DNA of 64,000 nucleotides from JAKSSE01 sp045597645 (lineage in GTDB: Bacteria; Bacillota; Clostridia; Lachnospirales; Lachnospiraceae): assembly GCA_045597645.1 (NCBI GenBank), contig JAZLKM010000058.1, forward strand, positions 5,252-69,251. The letters are read 5' to 3'. A program made the translations under genes and the position numbers. Position 1 is the stretch's first letter. Every line of letters starts with the position of its first letter. The notes under the pieces were generated by a model. The model ran no database searches. It had not been told where the DNA came from and was given only the letters and a program-made list of their open reading frames with translations. Shown piece after piece: positions 8,479 through 17,835 of the stretch.

Positions 8479-9069
8479 TTACAAACTACCTTTCGTGCTC
8501 AGCACTCCATTAACTCTAGGATCAAAAGAAGTTGCCTCATCCAAAGCTTTTGCAAAGGCTTTAAACATAGCTTCGATCATATGGTGAGTATTTCCTGGAG
8601 TTAATACCTTTATGTGAAGGTTCATTTTAGCTGAATATGAAACAGCATAGAAAAATTCCTTTACAAGTTCCGTTTCAAAATCGCCAACCTTTTCAGAAGG
8701 AAACTCTGCATCAAATTGAAAATAAGGTCTTCCGCACAAATCAACAGCACATAGAACCAATGTCTCATCCATAGGCAGAATAAATGAACCATATCTCTTT
8801 ATTCCGGATTTATCATTAAGTGCCACATCAATAGCCTGCCCTAGAACAATACCGCAGTCCTCTACAGTATGATGGCCATCTACCCACGTATCACCTTTAC
8901 AGCTTAATGCTAGATTAAAGAAGCCGTGTCTTGTAAAACCCTCTAACATATGGTTGAAAAATCCAATTCCCGTATCAATGGTATATACACCAGAACCATC
9001 GAGCTTAAGAGTGGCCTTTATATCAGTTTCCTTTGTTGTTCTTGTTATTTCTGCGCATCTATCACTCAT
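8479..9069 (-). CDS. hisB: Imidazoleglycerol-phosphate dehydratase
   Basis: A 196-residue protein doing the sixth step of histidine synthesis. The Mn-binding histidine motifs HHTVEDCGIVLGQA and HHMIEAMFKAFAKAL are intact. It is the monofunctional dehydratase without a phosphatase domain. ATG 9069 is chosen, giving an 8-nt overlap with hisD, because GAGG lies 7 nt upstream; a TTG two codons earlier is also in frame. hisIE follows after 3 nt. Confidence 0.95.
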   Translation of the reverse strand: MSDRCAEITRTTKETDIKATLKLDGSGVYTIDTGIGFFNHMLEGFTRHGFFNLALSCKGDTWVDGHHTVEDCGIVLGQAIDVALNDKSGIKRYGSFILPMDETLVLCAVDLCGRPYFQFDAEFPSEKVGDFETELVKEFFYAVSYSAKMNLHIKVLTPGNTHHMIEAMFKAFAKALDEATSFDPRVNGVLSTKGSL

Positions 9070-10354
9070 TTTCAAACCTCGTACTAATTGAATTGGCGTG
9101 TGCAGTCAGTCCTTCACATTTTGCAAATCTGACAATATCTGGATATACCGCTTCTAGTGCTTCTCTAGAATAGGAAATAATGCTTGATTTCTTAATAAAA
9201 TCATCCACAGACAGTGGACTAAAGAATCTGGCAGTACCATTAGTAGGTAAAACGTGATTCGGTCCTGCAAAGTAATCGCCAAGCGGTTCGCTTGAATACT
9301 CACCCAAGAAAATAGCACCGGCATGCTTTACTTTAGTCATTGTCTCAAATGGATTAGCAGTTACAATCTCAAGATGTTCGGATGCGATTTCATTCACTGC
9401 ATCAACCGCCTGATCAAGGTCTTCTGCGACTAATATATATCCATAATTATCGAGAGACTTACTTATAATCTCGCTTCTTGATAACTTGGTAAGAAAAATA
9501 TCAACCTCTTTTGATACCTCCTGAGCAAGCTCGCTTGATGTTGTAATAAGAATGGCACTAGCCATCTCATCATGCTCTGCCTGCGAGAGCAAATCTGCAG
9601 CAACAAATCTTGGGGTAGCTGTCTTATCGGCAAGCACCAGAATTTCGCTTGGTCCTGCAATTGAATCTATAGAGACATGTCCAAATACAGCTTTTTTTGC
9701 CAGTGCTACAAAAATATTGCCAGGTCCCACAATTTTATCAACTTTAGGTATGCTTTGCGTACCGAATGCAAGCGCTGCTATAGCCTGTGCACCACCAACT
9801 TTGAAAATCTTATCTACGCCAGCTTCATTTGCAGCAACCAATGTAGAAGCCGGGATTTTTCCATCTTTTCCGCATGGTGTTGTAACTACAATTTCCTCCA
9901 CGCCTGCTACCTTAGCAGGAATAATATTCATTAGAACGCTGGATGGGTATACTGCCTTTCCTCCAGGTACATAAACGCCTGCGCGTTCCATTGCTGTTAC
10001 TCGCTGTCCTAAGATAATTCCATTTTCGTGAGTGAACCAGCTATTTTGCATCTGTTTTTCATGAAATGCTCTAATATTCACAAGGGACTTTCTTATTACG
10101 GCAAGTAAATCCGGATCCACTTCCTTGTAAGCTTCCTCTATCTCTTCCTTGGTAACTTGAAAATTTGAAGCATTGATATCTGCCCCATCAAATTTCTGAG
10201 TATATTCAAAAAGAGCCTGGTCACCGTTAGCCCTAACATTTGCAATAATGTCAGCTACAATAGCCTCCTGCGTCGGGTACTGTGCTGGACTTCTCTTAAG
10301 CAATTGCTCGTGTAATGTTTTTGTAGTTTCTTTATCAAGCTTTAAAATTCGCAT
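9062..10354 (-). CDS. hisD: Histidinol dehydrogenase
   Basis: A 430-residue enzyme of usual length that oxidises histidinol to histidine with two NAD+, the last steps of the pathway. Recognisable segments are RAGVYVPGGKAVYPSSVLMN, KVDKIVGPGNIFVA, the S-IAGPSEILV loop and LPTNGTARFFSPLSVDDF. It starts 1 nt after hisZG (ribosome binding site AGAGG inside the end of that gene) and overlaps hisB by 8 nt. Confidence 0.96.
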   Translation of the reverse strand: MRILKLDKETTKTLHEQLLKRSPAQYPTQEAIVADIIANVRANGDQALFEYTQKFDGADINASNFQVTKEEIEEAYKEVDPDLLAVIRKSLVNIRAFHEKQMQNSWFTHENGIILGQRVTAMERAGVYVPGGKAVYPSSVLMNIIPAKVAGVEEIVVTTPCGKDGKIPASTLVAANEAGVDKIFKVGGAQAIAALAFGTQSIPKVDKIVGPGNIFVALAKKAVFGHVSIDSIAGPSEILVLADKTATPRFVAADLLSQAEHDEMASAILITTSSELAQEVSKEVDIFLTKLSRSEIISKSLDNYGYILVAEDLDQAVDAVNEIASEHLEIVTANPFETMTKVKHAGAIFLGEYSSEPLGDYFAGPNHVLPTNGTARFFSPLSVDDFIKKSSIISYSREALEAVYPDIVRFAKCEGLTAHANSISTRFENE

Positions 10355-10355
10355 A

Positions 10356-11999
10356 TTACGCCTCTTCGTTTAATATTCTATTCAAATCTTCTGCCAACTG
10401 ACTTATGCGCTCTCTTTGAGTATCCATGCTGGCACGGTTGACAATCATTCTTGCTGATAACGGTCTTACTTCTTCAAGTACCTTTAATCCGTTTTCTCTA
10501 AGTGTAGAACCTGTTTCAACAATATCTACTATGACATCACTAAGCCCCACTATCGGCGCAAGTTCTATAGAGCCATTCAGCTTTATAAATTCAACTGTCT
10601 GGTCTTTTTCATTGTAGAAATAATCCTTCGCAATGTTAGGATATTTCGTAGCCACTCTTATCATCTCATGATGCTTTAATAGCTCGGCAGCAGATTCAGG
10701 ACCACATACACACATTTTGCATTTTCCAAAGCCAAGATCTAATACTTCATATACTTTTCTAGCTTCTTCATCTATTGTGTCCTTGCCAACTATACCAATA
10801 TCTGCAGCTCCATATTCTACGTAAGTTGGAACGTCAGGTCCTTTTGCAAGGAAAAATCGCATCTTATACTCTTCGTTAACAAATATTAACTTACGAGTAT
10901 CTGGATCTCGCATTTGCTCACAGAAAATGCCTAATTTTTCTAGAGCAGCCATGGTCTTGTTTGCAAGTCTGCCTTTTCCGAGTGCAAATGTAAGATAACC
11001 CTCTGAATTTACAGGCTCTAATGCTTTATCTAGAGCATTTAGCAGCTGTTCTACCTCTATGGCAAGACCTACGGCAGCAGCATCTCTTCCGAACACTGAA
11101 AGAAGCTGATCGTACCGTCCTCCCTTTACAATGGAAGCTCCACTGCCTTTACTGTATCCGCGGAAAATAATACCTGTATAATATGGATAATTACTAAGAA
11201 TAGAAAAATCATATACAAAATACTGAGCAATATTTTCCTTCTCAAGAATCGCTGAAAGTTCTCTTAATCGAGACAATGCATGGATAATTTCATCATTAGA
11301 CTTTATTGTATCATAGTCTAACGGGAACTCACCAGCATCTTTATACACTCGTGATAAAATGGAAAACAGAGCTCTCTTGCCTTCGTCACAGGTTAGTTCA
11401 TTAACCTTATTGCGCATACCTATAAAGTTTTTATTAGAAACGAAGTTGAGAATATCATCCTTGTCACTACCAGAAATATCACAAGAATCACAAATGCTAT
11501 CAAAAATACCTGCATAACCTATAGATATCTTAAAATCATTAAGTCCAGCGGCCTTCAGGCACTCAACTGCCATCTGAAGTATTTGTGCATCTGCGCTAAC
11601 GCTTCCATCTCCCATATATTCAGCGCCAATCTGTGTTGTTTCCGCAGCACGGCCACTATGATTCTTCTGATTTACAAAAATATTGCCCTCATAGAACAAT
11701 TTTACAGGCAATTCATCTGCCGTATAATACTTTGCTACACTTCTTGCAACTGAAGGGGTAATATCCGGTCGCATTACAAGCGTATTGCCCTCTCTGTCAA
11801 AGAACCTAAACATATTGTTCTCGTCCTTTGTATATTGACCTGCATATATGTCGCTAAACTCGTATGTAGGCGTCTGAATACGCTTAAAATCAAACTTTTT
11901 TATGACATCACATAACTTTTCAGATACTGCAAGCTTTTTCTCAAGCTCATTGTCATACAAATCTCTTACACCTGCGGGTGTATGTAATAAATTAGACAT
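10356..11999 (-). CDS. hisZG: ATP phosphoribosyltransferase: HisZ regulatory and HisG catalytic parts fused
   Basis: A 547-residue fusion for the first and regulated step of histidine synthesis. The first roughly 330 residues (LLHTPAGVRDLY start, then a HisRS-like core with MRPDITPSVAR) are the HisZ regulatory subunit; the last about 214 (from FALGKGRLANK) are a short-form HisG with DIGIVGKDTI and the VDIVETGSTLREN phosphate loop. Short HisG needs HisZ, and here both are one chain. ATG 11999 with AGAGG five nt upstream is chosen; a longer frame to 12089 would start inside the promoter. hisC, hisH, hisA and hisF are not in the window. Confidence 0.93.
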   Translation of the reverse strand: MSNLLHTPAGVRDLYDNELEKKLAVSEKLCDVIKKFDFKRIQTPTYEFSDIYAGQYTKDENNMFRFFDREGNTLVMRPDITPSVARSVAKYYTADELPVKLFYEGNIFVNQKNHSGRAAETTQIGAEYMGDGSVSADAQILQMAVECLKAAGLNDFKISIGYAGIFDSICDSCDISGSDKDDILNFVSNKNFIGMRNKVNELTCDEGKRALFSILSRVYKDAGEFPLDYDTIKSNDEIIHALSRLRELSAILEKENIAQYFVYDFSILSNYPYYTGIIFRGYSKGSGASIVKGGRYDQLLSVFGRDAAAVGLAIEVEQLLNALDKALEPVNSEGYLTFALGKGRLANKTMAALEKLGIFCEQMRDPDTRKLIFVNEEYKMRFFLAKGPDVPTYVEYGAADIGIVGKDTIDEEARKVYEVLDLGFGKCKMCVCGPESAAELLKHHEMIRVATKYPNIAKDYFYNEKDQTVEFIKLNGSIELAPIVGLSDVIVDIVETGSTLRENGLKVLEEVRPLSARMIVNRASMDTQRERISQLAEDLNRILNEEA

Positions 12000-12060
12000 A
12001 GTAACCTCTTCTAATTGCCACTTTAGCGTTGTAAAGCGGTAATGCGTTAAATTCTCAGAT

Positions 12061-12089
12061 ATAATATGCTTAATTTTCGGTATTGTCAA
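12061..12089 (-). promoter_or_regulatory. Promoter of the histidine operon
   Basis: Minus strand TTGACA (12089-12084), a 17-nt spacer and TATTAT (12066-12061). It overlaps the 3' end of recU. The resulting leader of about 55 nt can form a 7-bp hairpin (CCGCTTT/AAAGTGG, one G-T pair) but is too short for a T-box and contains no obvious histidine-rich leader peptide. Confidence 0.8.
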
Positions 12090-12618
12090 CCCGGGAATCT
12101 AAGTCTTTTTGAATCATATCCAAATACGGGACGAATAATCCCTTTCTCTGGCAGAAAAAGTAATCTTCATTCAATTCATCTAGCCGAATACTTTTTCGCC
12201 CGCCATTTATTGCCCGATCCCAGAAAAAAGATAAATCCGAGAATCGTAAATAATAATATTTTTCAAGCTCCGTATAATATATAAGAATAAATGCTACACC
12301 TTGCTGCTCTTCGAACTCACGCATAAAAGCGACCTGATGTTCATGAATGTTCGCTAAAGGAAAGGTTTTTTCATGGCATTCTTTTGCATCAAAACATACC
12401 GGTATTCCTTGTACTGCTCCTATATAATCAACAGTTGATTTCTTATCAAAATATGCAAGGGTTATCTGCTTTGTTGAATGATCAATGTTAATAGGCGTAA
12501 TGGGAGTTGGTATTTTTTGAATAATAGCCATTTTATTCTTTTGGTAGGTCTCGTTGGTTCTATTAATAAATTCTTCAAAAGCCGAACCTCTAAGTCCCCT
12601 TGAATTCCATGTAGGCAT
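12070..12618 (-). CDS. recU: Holliday junction resolvase RecU
   Basis: A 182-residue nuclease resolving recombination intermediates in Gram-positive bacteria. It begins with the family signature WNSRGLRGSAFEEFIN and carries the catalytic core residues in STVDYIGAVQGIPVCFDAKE. The last codons overlap the histidine promoter. It follows the pseudouridine synthase gene by 1 nt, so it is the end of the pepD-HAD-rluA-recU unit. Confidence 0.92.
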   Translation of the reverse strand: MPTWNSRGLRGSAFEEFINRTNETYQKNKMAIIQKIPTPITPINIDHSTKQITLAYFDKKSTVDYIGAVQGIPVCFDAKECHEKTFPLANIHEHQVAFMREFEEQQGVAFILIYYTELEKYYYLRFSDLSFFWDRAINGGRKSIRLDELNEDYFFCQRKGLFVPYLDMIQKDLDSRVDNTEN

Positions 12619-12619
12619 A

Positions 12620-13576
12620 TTAATTGTTTATATTAATTACTCTTTCAAAATAATCTGGTAAAGGTGCAGTTATATTTTGACCTTTATATTCAACCGAAAA
12701 TGCATGCAAAAGTTGATGGTTTATACCTGCTTTTTTTCTATATATTTCATTTACTTTTCTATCGCCATATTTAGGATCACCAATACACGGAAATCCAAGA
12801 TGTGCTAACTGAGCTCGAATTTGATGACTTCTTCCTGTGATTAATTCACATTCTACAATACTTGCACACTGTCTACTTTGAATTGGTCTGAAAATTGTTC
12901 GCGAATATTTTCTCCCCTGACCATCCTCTTCAAATACTTTAGTAATATTATTGGTTGTGTCTTTCAATAAATAGTTTTCACAATCTATAGTATTATCGAA
13001 AGTTCCCTTTACTATCGTAATATATTTCTTTGCGGCCTCATGTTCCTTGAGTAATGCGGAGCAATACTGCAAGCCCGCTATGGTTTTTCCCGCAAATACA
13101 ATACCGGAAGTATTCATATCAAGCCTATTACATACACTAGGGTGAACTGTGAGCAATTCATCATCACTTATTTTACCTGTGTCATATAGGTAGGAAATAA
13201 GATATTCATTAAGACTCCAGCTTCCATCTTCCGCCTTCTGCGATAGCACACCAGAAGGTTTATTAAGTAATATTGTATCTTCGTCTTCATATAAAACATT
13301 AACAAATTTTTTATATGATTTGTCTTTTGGAAAAGATGGTGCATTACATTGAGATGCACCGCGCATCTTCGAATAGGTTTCGTCAGATAAAAAGAATTTG
13401 ACCGAATCGCCAGCACATGTTTTTTCACTGCCGTCAGCTTTTTTACCATTTAAGGTAATATTCTTTTTCCGCAGCATTTTATATATAAAGCTGGATGGTG
13501 CAGCTGAAAGTACTTTGTGTAAATACTTGTCGAATCTGTTTCCCGCTTCTTTAGAAGAAATCGTCAATTCTATCAT
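12620..13576 (-). CDS. RluA-family RNA pseudouridine synthase
   Basis: A 318-residue protein with an N-terminal S4 RNA-binding domain (about 1-60) and an RluA catalytic domain. The catalytic aspartate lies in NRLDMNTSG, with N where many members have H. GRSHQIRAQLAHLGFPCIGDPKYG is the second family signature. Whether it modifies 23S rRNA or another target cannot be read from sequence. It overlaps the HAD gene by 4 nt. Confidence 0.9.
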   Translation of the reverse strand: MIELTISSKEAGNRFDKYLHKVLSAAPSSFIYKMLRKKNITLNGKKADGSEKTCAGDSVKFFLSDETYSKMRGASQCNAPSFPKDKSYKKFVNVLYEDEDTILLNKPSGVLSQKAEDGSWSLNEYLISYLYDTGKISDDELLTVHPSVCNRLDMNTSGIVFAGKTIAGLQYCSALLKEHEAAKKYITIVKGTFDNTIDCENYLLKDTTNNITKVFEEDGQGRKYSRTIFRPIQSRQCASIVECELITGRSHQIRAQLAHLGFPCIGDPKYGDRKVNEIYRKKAGINHQLLHAFSVEYKGQNITAPLPDYFERVININN

Positions 13577-14235
13577 TTGCCATTTAATGCTTTTATCGCG
13601 TCTGAAAAATTATGAATATAGTAATCAGCAAGTTCTTTTTTTTCCTCCCAATCTCGCGCAACTGCGTCATCAGGTACAGCACATGTTCTCATTCCAGCTG
13701 CCTTTCCTGCCTTAATTCCATTAATAACATCTTCAAATATTAGGCATTTCGAGGGATCAACTCCTAATGCGTTGGCAGAAGCTAAATAAATATCAGGAGC
13801 AGGCTTCCCATGTTCAACCATACACCCCGATGATGCTACATCAATATATTCTCCTATTCCTGTAGCTTTTAAGCAAGTGTTCATCAAAACTGTTGAATTA
13901 CTGGTAGATACTCCGGTCTTTATTCCCTTTTGTTTGAGAGCCTTTAAAAAATCAAGAGCATAGCTTTTGGGTTGTATCTCATGCTCATAGGCATATTTTG
14001 CAATATTGTTCCACTCATCTTTTAGCTCATCTACAGTCTGATTGAGATTAAATGTACGAATAAACCATTGGGCAGTTTCAGTCATACTCATCCCCTCTAC
14101 TTCTTCAGCAAGTCCAGGGCGCATTTCAAATCCACGCTCCTCCATAAAGCGTATATCAACGTCATGCCACATTCCCATAGAGTCAACAAGCGTGCCATCA
14201 AGATCAAAAATTACTGCCTCTATATTTTCAAACAT
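13573..14235 (-). CDS. HAD-superfamily phosphatase (beta-phosphoglucomutase-like)
   Basis: A 220-residue HAD hydrolase. FDLDGT with nucleophile D11 and acid D13, a cap domain, the threonine/serine motif GVSTSNS, a lysine in GKPAPDIY and the FEDVINGIKAGKAAGM acidic motif are all present. It is predicted to dephosphorylate a small metabolite; substrate unknown. It overlaps both neighbours by 1-4 nt. Confidence 0.88.
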   Translation of the reverse strand: MFENIEAVIFDLDGTLVDSMGMWHDVDIRFMEERGFEMRPGLAEEVEGMSMTETAQWFIRTFNLNQTVDELKDEWNNIAKYAYEHEIQPKSYALDFLKALKQKGIKTGVSTSNSTVLMNTCLKATGIGEYIDVASSGCMVEHGKPAPDIYLASANALGVDPSKCLIFEDVINGIKAGKAAGMRTCAVPDDAVARDWEEKKELADYYIHNFSDAIKALNGK

Positions 14236-15638
14236 TACAACCTCTCCAACAGCTTAATAAGAAAATCATAACAACGCTCAGTTGATGAAATAGAAAGTCT
14301 CTCCTTCGGAGTGTGTATATCGTAAATATTAGGTCCAAAAGATACTATATCAAGTTCTGGATTATTCGAGTAGAAAATGCCACACTCAAGCCCTGCATGT
14401 ATTCCCTCAAAAGAAACAGGTATATTTAAGTCATTTGACAATGTTTCAATAGTGTCTCTTAGTACAGATTCTTTTTTATACTCCCAAGCAGGATAATCAC
14501 CATGAAGAACAAAGTGTCCTGATGATGCGAGTGCCTTTTCCTTTAATTCATCCAGAAGAGCAACCTTGTCATTCGATATACTGCTTCTCACGGAGTCAGT
14601 GACAATTATTTTATTCCCTTCGGTTTTTAATATTCCTACATTTAATGAAGTCTCAATTAAGCCTTCTACATCTTTACTTTGGGCTACTACACCATTAGGA
14701 ATTGTCGTTAGGTAATTCAATATAGGTGTAAAATCATCTATTGCCATCATTTCATTATCATTAACTGGGGTGTAGGTAATATTAAGTTCCGGATCTGTCG
14801 CCCCATGTCTTGTAGTGAACGAGAAATAAGAATTAGCAATTGTAGCAGCAACCGCTTCGTTGTCTTCGATAACAATTCTAGCGCAGGCGCTTCTGGCTAT
14901 TGCATTGTCTTTTGCACCACCGTTAATATCAATCACTTTGTAATCAGCACGTTTTGACAATTCCGACAATACACTTCCAAGTAAAATAATGGCATTGGCT
15001 CTACCGTGATGAATCTCTGTACCCGAATGTCCGCCCGAAAGACCATTGATAACTATATCAAATACCTGGCCTTGTACTTTTGTTCTATTTACTTCAAAAC
15101 TAGCAATTGCTGTGGCGCCTCCAGCGCATGATACAAGATAGATTCCTTCTTCTTCAGAATCTAAATTGAGTAAGTATTTTCCTTTTATTAATTTAGGATC
15201 AAGCGCAGACGCGCCTAGCATTCCAACCTCTTCATCAACGGTAAATACAGCACATATGTCTGGATGCTTAATAGAATCATCTTCTAATATTGCTAGGGTT
15301 AATGCTACACCTATGCAGTCATCTCCGCCTAATGTTGTACCGTTTGCATAAATTAAATCACCATCGGTCCTTAGGTCTAGACCCATATTCTCAAAATCGA
15401 AATCTACATCGTCATCCTTCTCGCATACCATATCCATATGACCTTGAATTATTACGCCAGGATGTGATTCATACCCTTCTGATGCAGGCTTGTACATAAC
15501 AACATTTCCAGCTTCATCTTGTACATATTCAAGTTCCATTTTTTTTGCATAGTTCACGTGCTTATTGCTAATAATCGCTGTATTACCCGAACCATGTGGT
15601 ACACTGCACAAATCTTTAAAAATATCTATTGTTCTCAT
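14235..15638 (-). CDS. pepD: Aminoacyl-histidine dipeptidase (M20C family)
   Basis: A 467-residue metallopeptidase of the PepD/Xaa-His type, cleaving dipeptides in the cytosol. QGHMDMVCEK gives metal ligand H67 and D69; FTVDEEVGMLGA provides the catalytic glutamate pair and GLSGGHSG a later conserved loop. AGGAG precedes its ATG, directly after the T-run of a terminator at 15650-15675, so no promoter fits between. It overlaps the HAD gene by 1 nt. Confidence 0.92.
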   Translation of the reverse strand: MRTIDIFKDLCSVPHGSGNTAIISNKHVNYAKKMELEYVQDEAGNVVMYKPASEGYESHPGVIIQGHMDMVCEKDDDVDFDFENMGLDLRTDGDLIYANGTTLGGDDCIGVALTLAILEDDSIKHPDICAVFTVDEEVGMLGASALDPKLIKGKYLLNLDSEEEGIYLVSCAGGATAIASFEVNRTKVQGQVFDIVINGLSGGHSGTEIHHGRANAIILLGSVLSELSKRADYKVIDINGGAKDNAIARSACARIVIEDNEAVAATIANSYFSFTTRHGATDPELNITYTPVNDNEMMAIDDFTPILNYLTTIPNGVVAQSKDVEGLIETSLNVGILKTEGNKIIVTDSVRSSISNDKVALLDELKEKALASSGHFVLHGDYPAWEYKKESVLRDTIETLSNDLNIPVSFEGIHAGLECGIFYSNNPELDIVSFGPNIYDIHTPKERLSISSTERCYDFLIKLLERL

Positions 15639-15649
15639 AATATACTCCT

Positions 15650-15675
15650 AAAAAAACCCGCTACATTGTAGCGGG
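15650..15675 (-). terminator. Terminator after the coiled-coil protein gene
   Basis: Minus strand CCCGCTACAATGTAGCGGG (8-bp stem) followed by seven T. The pepD start codon comes 11 nt later in the same direction. Confidence 0.9.
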
Positions 15676-15682
15676 CTAACGT

Positions 15683-16318
15683 TTATTTATTCTCTGTATC
15701 CATTACGCTAGGACCGTTGTCCTTTGTAACCTTCTGCTCACTGGCTGCAGGTGCTGCCTGCTTCGCAACCTGTACTGATAATGACGGTGCAAGATCATTT
15801 CTATTTGACTGAACAACACTTAAATATCCTTGCATCGTATTTAGATATGTATCTGTACGTACTCTGGTTGTCTCCATTGAAGTCGAAAGTATCTCTTCAA
15901 TGCTCTTCAACATCTTATCAGTATATGCTATAGCACTAGCTTGGATGTTATTAGCCTTGTTTTGAGCATCATCCATAATTGCCTGTGCCTGCTTTGTTGC
16001 TTGCTGAACTACTTCGTTTGCTTGAGCATAAGCCTGCTGCATTATCTGATGCTCACTTACTAGCTCGTTAGTCTGTACCTGCGCTTGTGCAACAATAGAA
16101 TCCGCTTTTTTGCGAGCATCTGCTAAGATAGCCTCTTGATTACTTATAATTCGCTGATACTGCTTTATCTCTGTTGGAATACGACTTTTTAATTCTTCAA
16201 GTAAAGCCTCTATTTCTTCACGATTAACTGCAATGCTTCCACTGCTAAATGGAACTGATTTACATCCTTCTATGAAGTCCTCAATATCCGATATTGTTTG
16301 CTCAATCTTACTTGCCAT
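15683..16318 (-). CDS. Coiled-coil protein, DivIVA-like, function unknown
   Basis: A 211-residue, alanine/glutamine-rich protein. From about residue 50 to 150 it is a long predicted helix with repeated A-A-Q/K patterns (ADARKKADSIVAQAQVQTN, AQAIMDDAQNKANNIQ), reminiscent of the coiled coils of DivIVA-type or ATP-synthase-b-like proteins. It has no signal peptide. It overlaps coaD by 11 nt at the end of the yicC-coaD operon. A cell-division or scaffold role is only a guess. Confidence 0.75.
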   Translation of the reverse strand: MASKIEQTISDIEDFIEGCKSVPFSSGSIAVNREEIEALLEELKSRIPTEIKQYQRIISNQEAILADARKKADSIVAQAQVQTNELVSEHQIMQQAYAQANEVVQQATKQAQAIMDDAQNKANNIQASAIAYTDKMLKSIEEILSTSMETTRVRTDTYLNTMQGYLSVVQSNRNDLAPSLSVQVAKQAAPAASEQKVTKDNGPSVMDTENK

Positions 16319-16808
16319 TTAAGCTCTCCTTTAACTTGATTTTTTCAAATATCTGATCGGAAATAAAATCCGGAACAAATCTTGAAATATCACTGCCATA
16401 AGAAGCAAATTCTTTTACTACAGAAGATGATAAGTATGCATACTCAAGCGCTGTGGTTAAAAAAATCGTATCTATGTCAGGATTCTGCACTCTGTTAACC
16501 TGTGCAATTGAAAGTTCATATTCGAAATCTGTTACAGCCCTCAGACCCCTAACGATGAAACTAGCATCAACTTCTTTAGCGTAATCTATCAACAATCCAC
16601 TAAACTCAGTTACCTTAACGTTAGGTATGTCTTTACATACTTCCTCAAGCATTTTAACACGTTCAAAAGAAGAAAACAATGGATTCTTCTCGCTGTTGAT
16701 AAGCACTGCTACAATCAATTCATCAGATATTTTTGCAGCTCTTTTTATAATATCAATATGACCGTATGTCACTGGGTCAAAGCTGCCTGGATATATTGCT
16801 CTCTTCAT
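16308..16808 (-). CDS. coaD: Phosphopantetheine adenylyltransferase
   Basis: A 166-residue enzyme making dephospho-CoA, the fourth step of coenzyme A synthesis. YPGSFDPVTYGH with H17 is the nucleotidyltransferase motif, and SSSVVKEFASYG the family C-terminal signature. It starts by ATGA overlap with rsmD, the most common arrangement in Firmicutes, and GGAG lies upstream. Confidence 0.96.
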   Translation of the reverse strand: MKRAIYPGSFDPVTYGHIDIIKRAAKISDELIVAVLINSEKNPLFSSFERVKMLEEVCKDIPNVKVTEFSGLLIDYAKEVDASFIVRGLRAVTDFEYELSIAQVNRVQNPDIDTIFLTTALEYAYLSSSVVKEFASYGSDISRFVPDFISDQIFEKIKLKESLNGK

Positions 16809-17356
16809 TTTTTCTCCAGAAAAATATGCCTATTATTTTTGTACAATTTATCTTTGGTAACGACAAATTTTGCGTCGTCTATAAATGCTAGGTCTCTAGA
16901 TATCGATGCCTCAATGACTATAATTCCATAGTCCGATAACAAATCATTCTCATAAATACCATTTAATAAATCTTCTTCACGTTCCATCGCATAAGGTGGG
17001 TCTGCGAAAATTATATCAAACTTACCATATGAGCGTAATCTTGGAAGACAAGCAAAAACATCTCCTTTTATTACGTCAGAGAATTCAGCCATTTTGGTGA
17101 ATTTCAGATTATCTTCAATACATGTAATACACTTTTTGTTCTGTTCTACAAAAGCAGCATATTCTGCGCCTCTAGACAGAGCTTCAATACCAATCTGACC
17201 GCTACCAGCAAACAAATCTAAAAATCTGGCTCCTGGAACATCAGCTGAAAGCATGTTAAACAATGTTTCTTTTATTTTATCAGTAGTTGGTCTTGTCTGC
17301 ATTCCCTCTATTGTCTTAAGAGGCATGCTTCTCGCTGTCCCTGCTATTACTCTCAT
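16805..17356 (-). CDS. rsmD: 16S rRNA (guanine966-N2)-methyltransferase
   Basis: A 183-residue SAM-dependent methyltransferase. The SAM loop FLDLFAGSGQIGIEALSRGA lies at about 45-64 and the catalytic DPPY at 119-122. The start RVIAGTARS and TRPTTDKIKETLFNML are typical of RsmD. It overlaps cinA and coaD by 4 nt each. Confidence 0.95.
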   Translation of the reverse strand: MRVIAGTARSMPLKTIEGMQTRPTTDKIKETLFNMLSADVPGARFLDLFAGSGQIGIEALSRGAEYAAFVEQNKKCITCIEDNLKFTKMAEFSDVIKGDVFACLPRLRSYGKFDIIFADPPYAMEREEDLLNGIYENDLLSDYGIIVIEASISRDLAFIDDAKFVVTKDKLYKNNRHIFLEKK

Positions 17357-17835
17357 GATTCCTTCTCTATGATAGCAACTGCCATATCTATTGCAGCATC
17401 TCTGGCTGCAGTTCTAACAGATAATCTGTCGCCCGTAAAATTAAATTTTTTAACATAAATAGAATGCGAACTTTTCACTCCTACAGCTATATATACTAAA
17501 CCAACAGGCTTTTGAGGACTACCACCATCCGGACCAGCAATTCCTGTAACTGAAATTGCATAATCACTATCTGCGGCTAAGAGAAGCCCCTTTGCCATTT
17601 CATCAGCTGTCTGAGCACTTACGGCTCCGTACTCATCCAACGTAGCAGGATTTACTGAAAGGATTTTTACCTTTGCTTCATTTGCATATGTAATATAGCC
17701 TTCCTTGAAACATTCAGAGGCACCTGCGCAATCGACAATTGACGCTGCAATCATACCACCAGTGCAAGATTCCGCCGTGGAAATCGTCATATTCTTCTCT
17801 TTTAGAATATCTATTAAATTCCTCGAATTAGCCAT
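17353..17835 (-). CDS. pncC: CinA C-terminal-type nicotinamide-nucleotide amidohydrolase
   Basis: A 160-residue stand-alone CinA C-terminal domain. TAESCTGGMIAASIVD, YANEAKVKILSV and SVTGIAGPDGGSPQKPVGLVY are the family signatures. It deamidates NMN to recycle NAD breakdown products. The N-terminal molybdopterin-like half found in full CinA is absent. It overlaps pgsA by 8 nt and rsmD by 4 nt. Confidence 0.92.
   Translation of the reverse strand: MANSRNLIDILKEKNMTISTAESCTGGMIAASIVDCAGASECFKEGYITYANEAKVKILSVNPATLDEYGAVSAQTADEMAKGLLLAADSDYAISVTGIAGPDGGSPQKPVGLVYIAVGVKSSHSIYVKKFNFTGDRLSVRTAARDAAIDMAVAIIEKES

Noticed and set aside
9552..9974. 140-codon ORF on the plus strand opposite hisD
   Set aside because: Shadow frame of hisD, which has intact family motifs.
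12000..12060. T-box riboswitch for the histidine operon
   Set aside because: The leader is only about 55 nt, with no specifier stem, no T-box sequence and no terminator.
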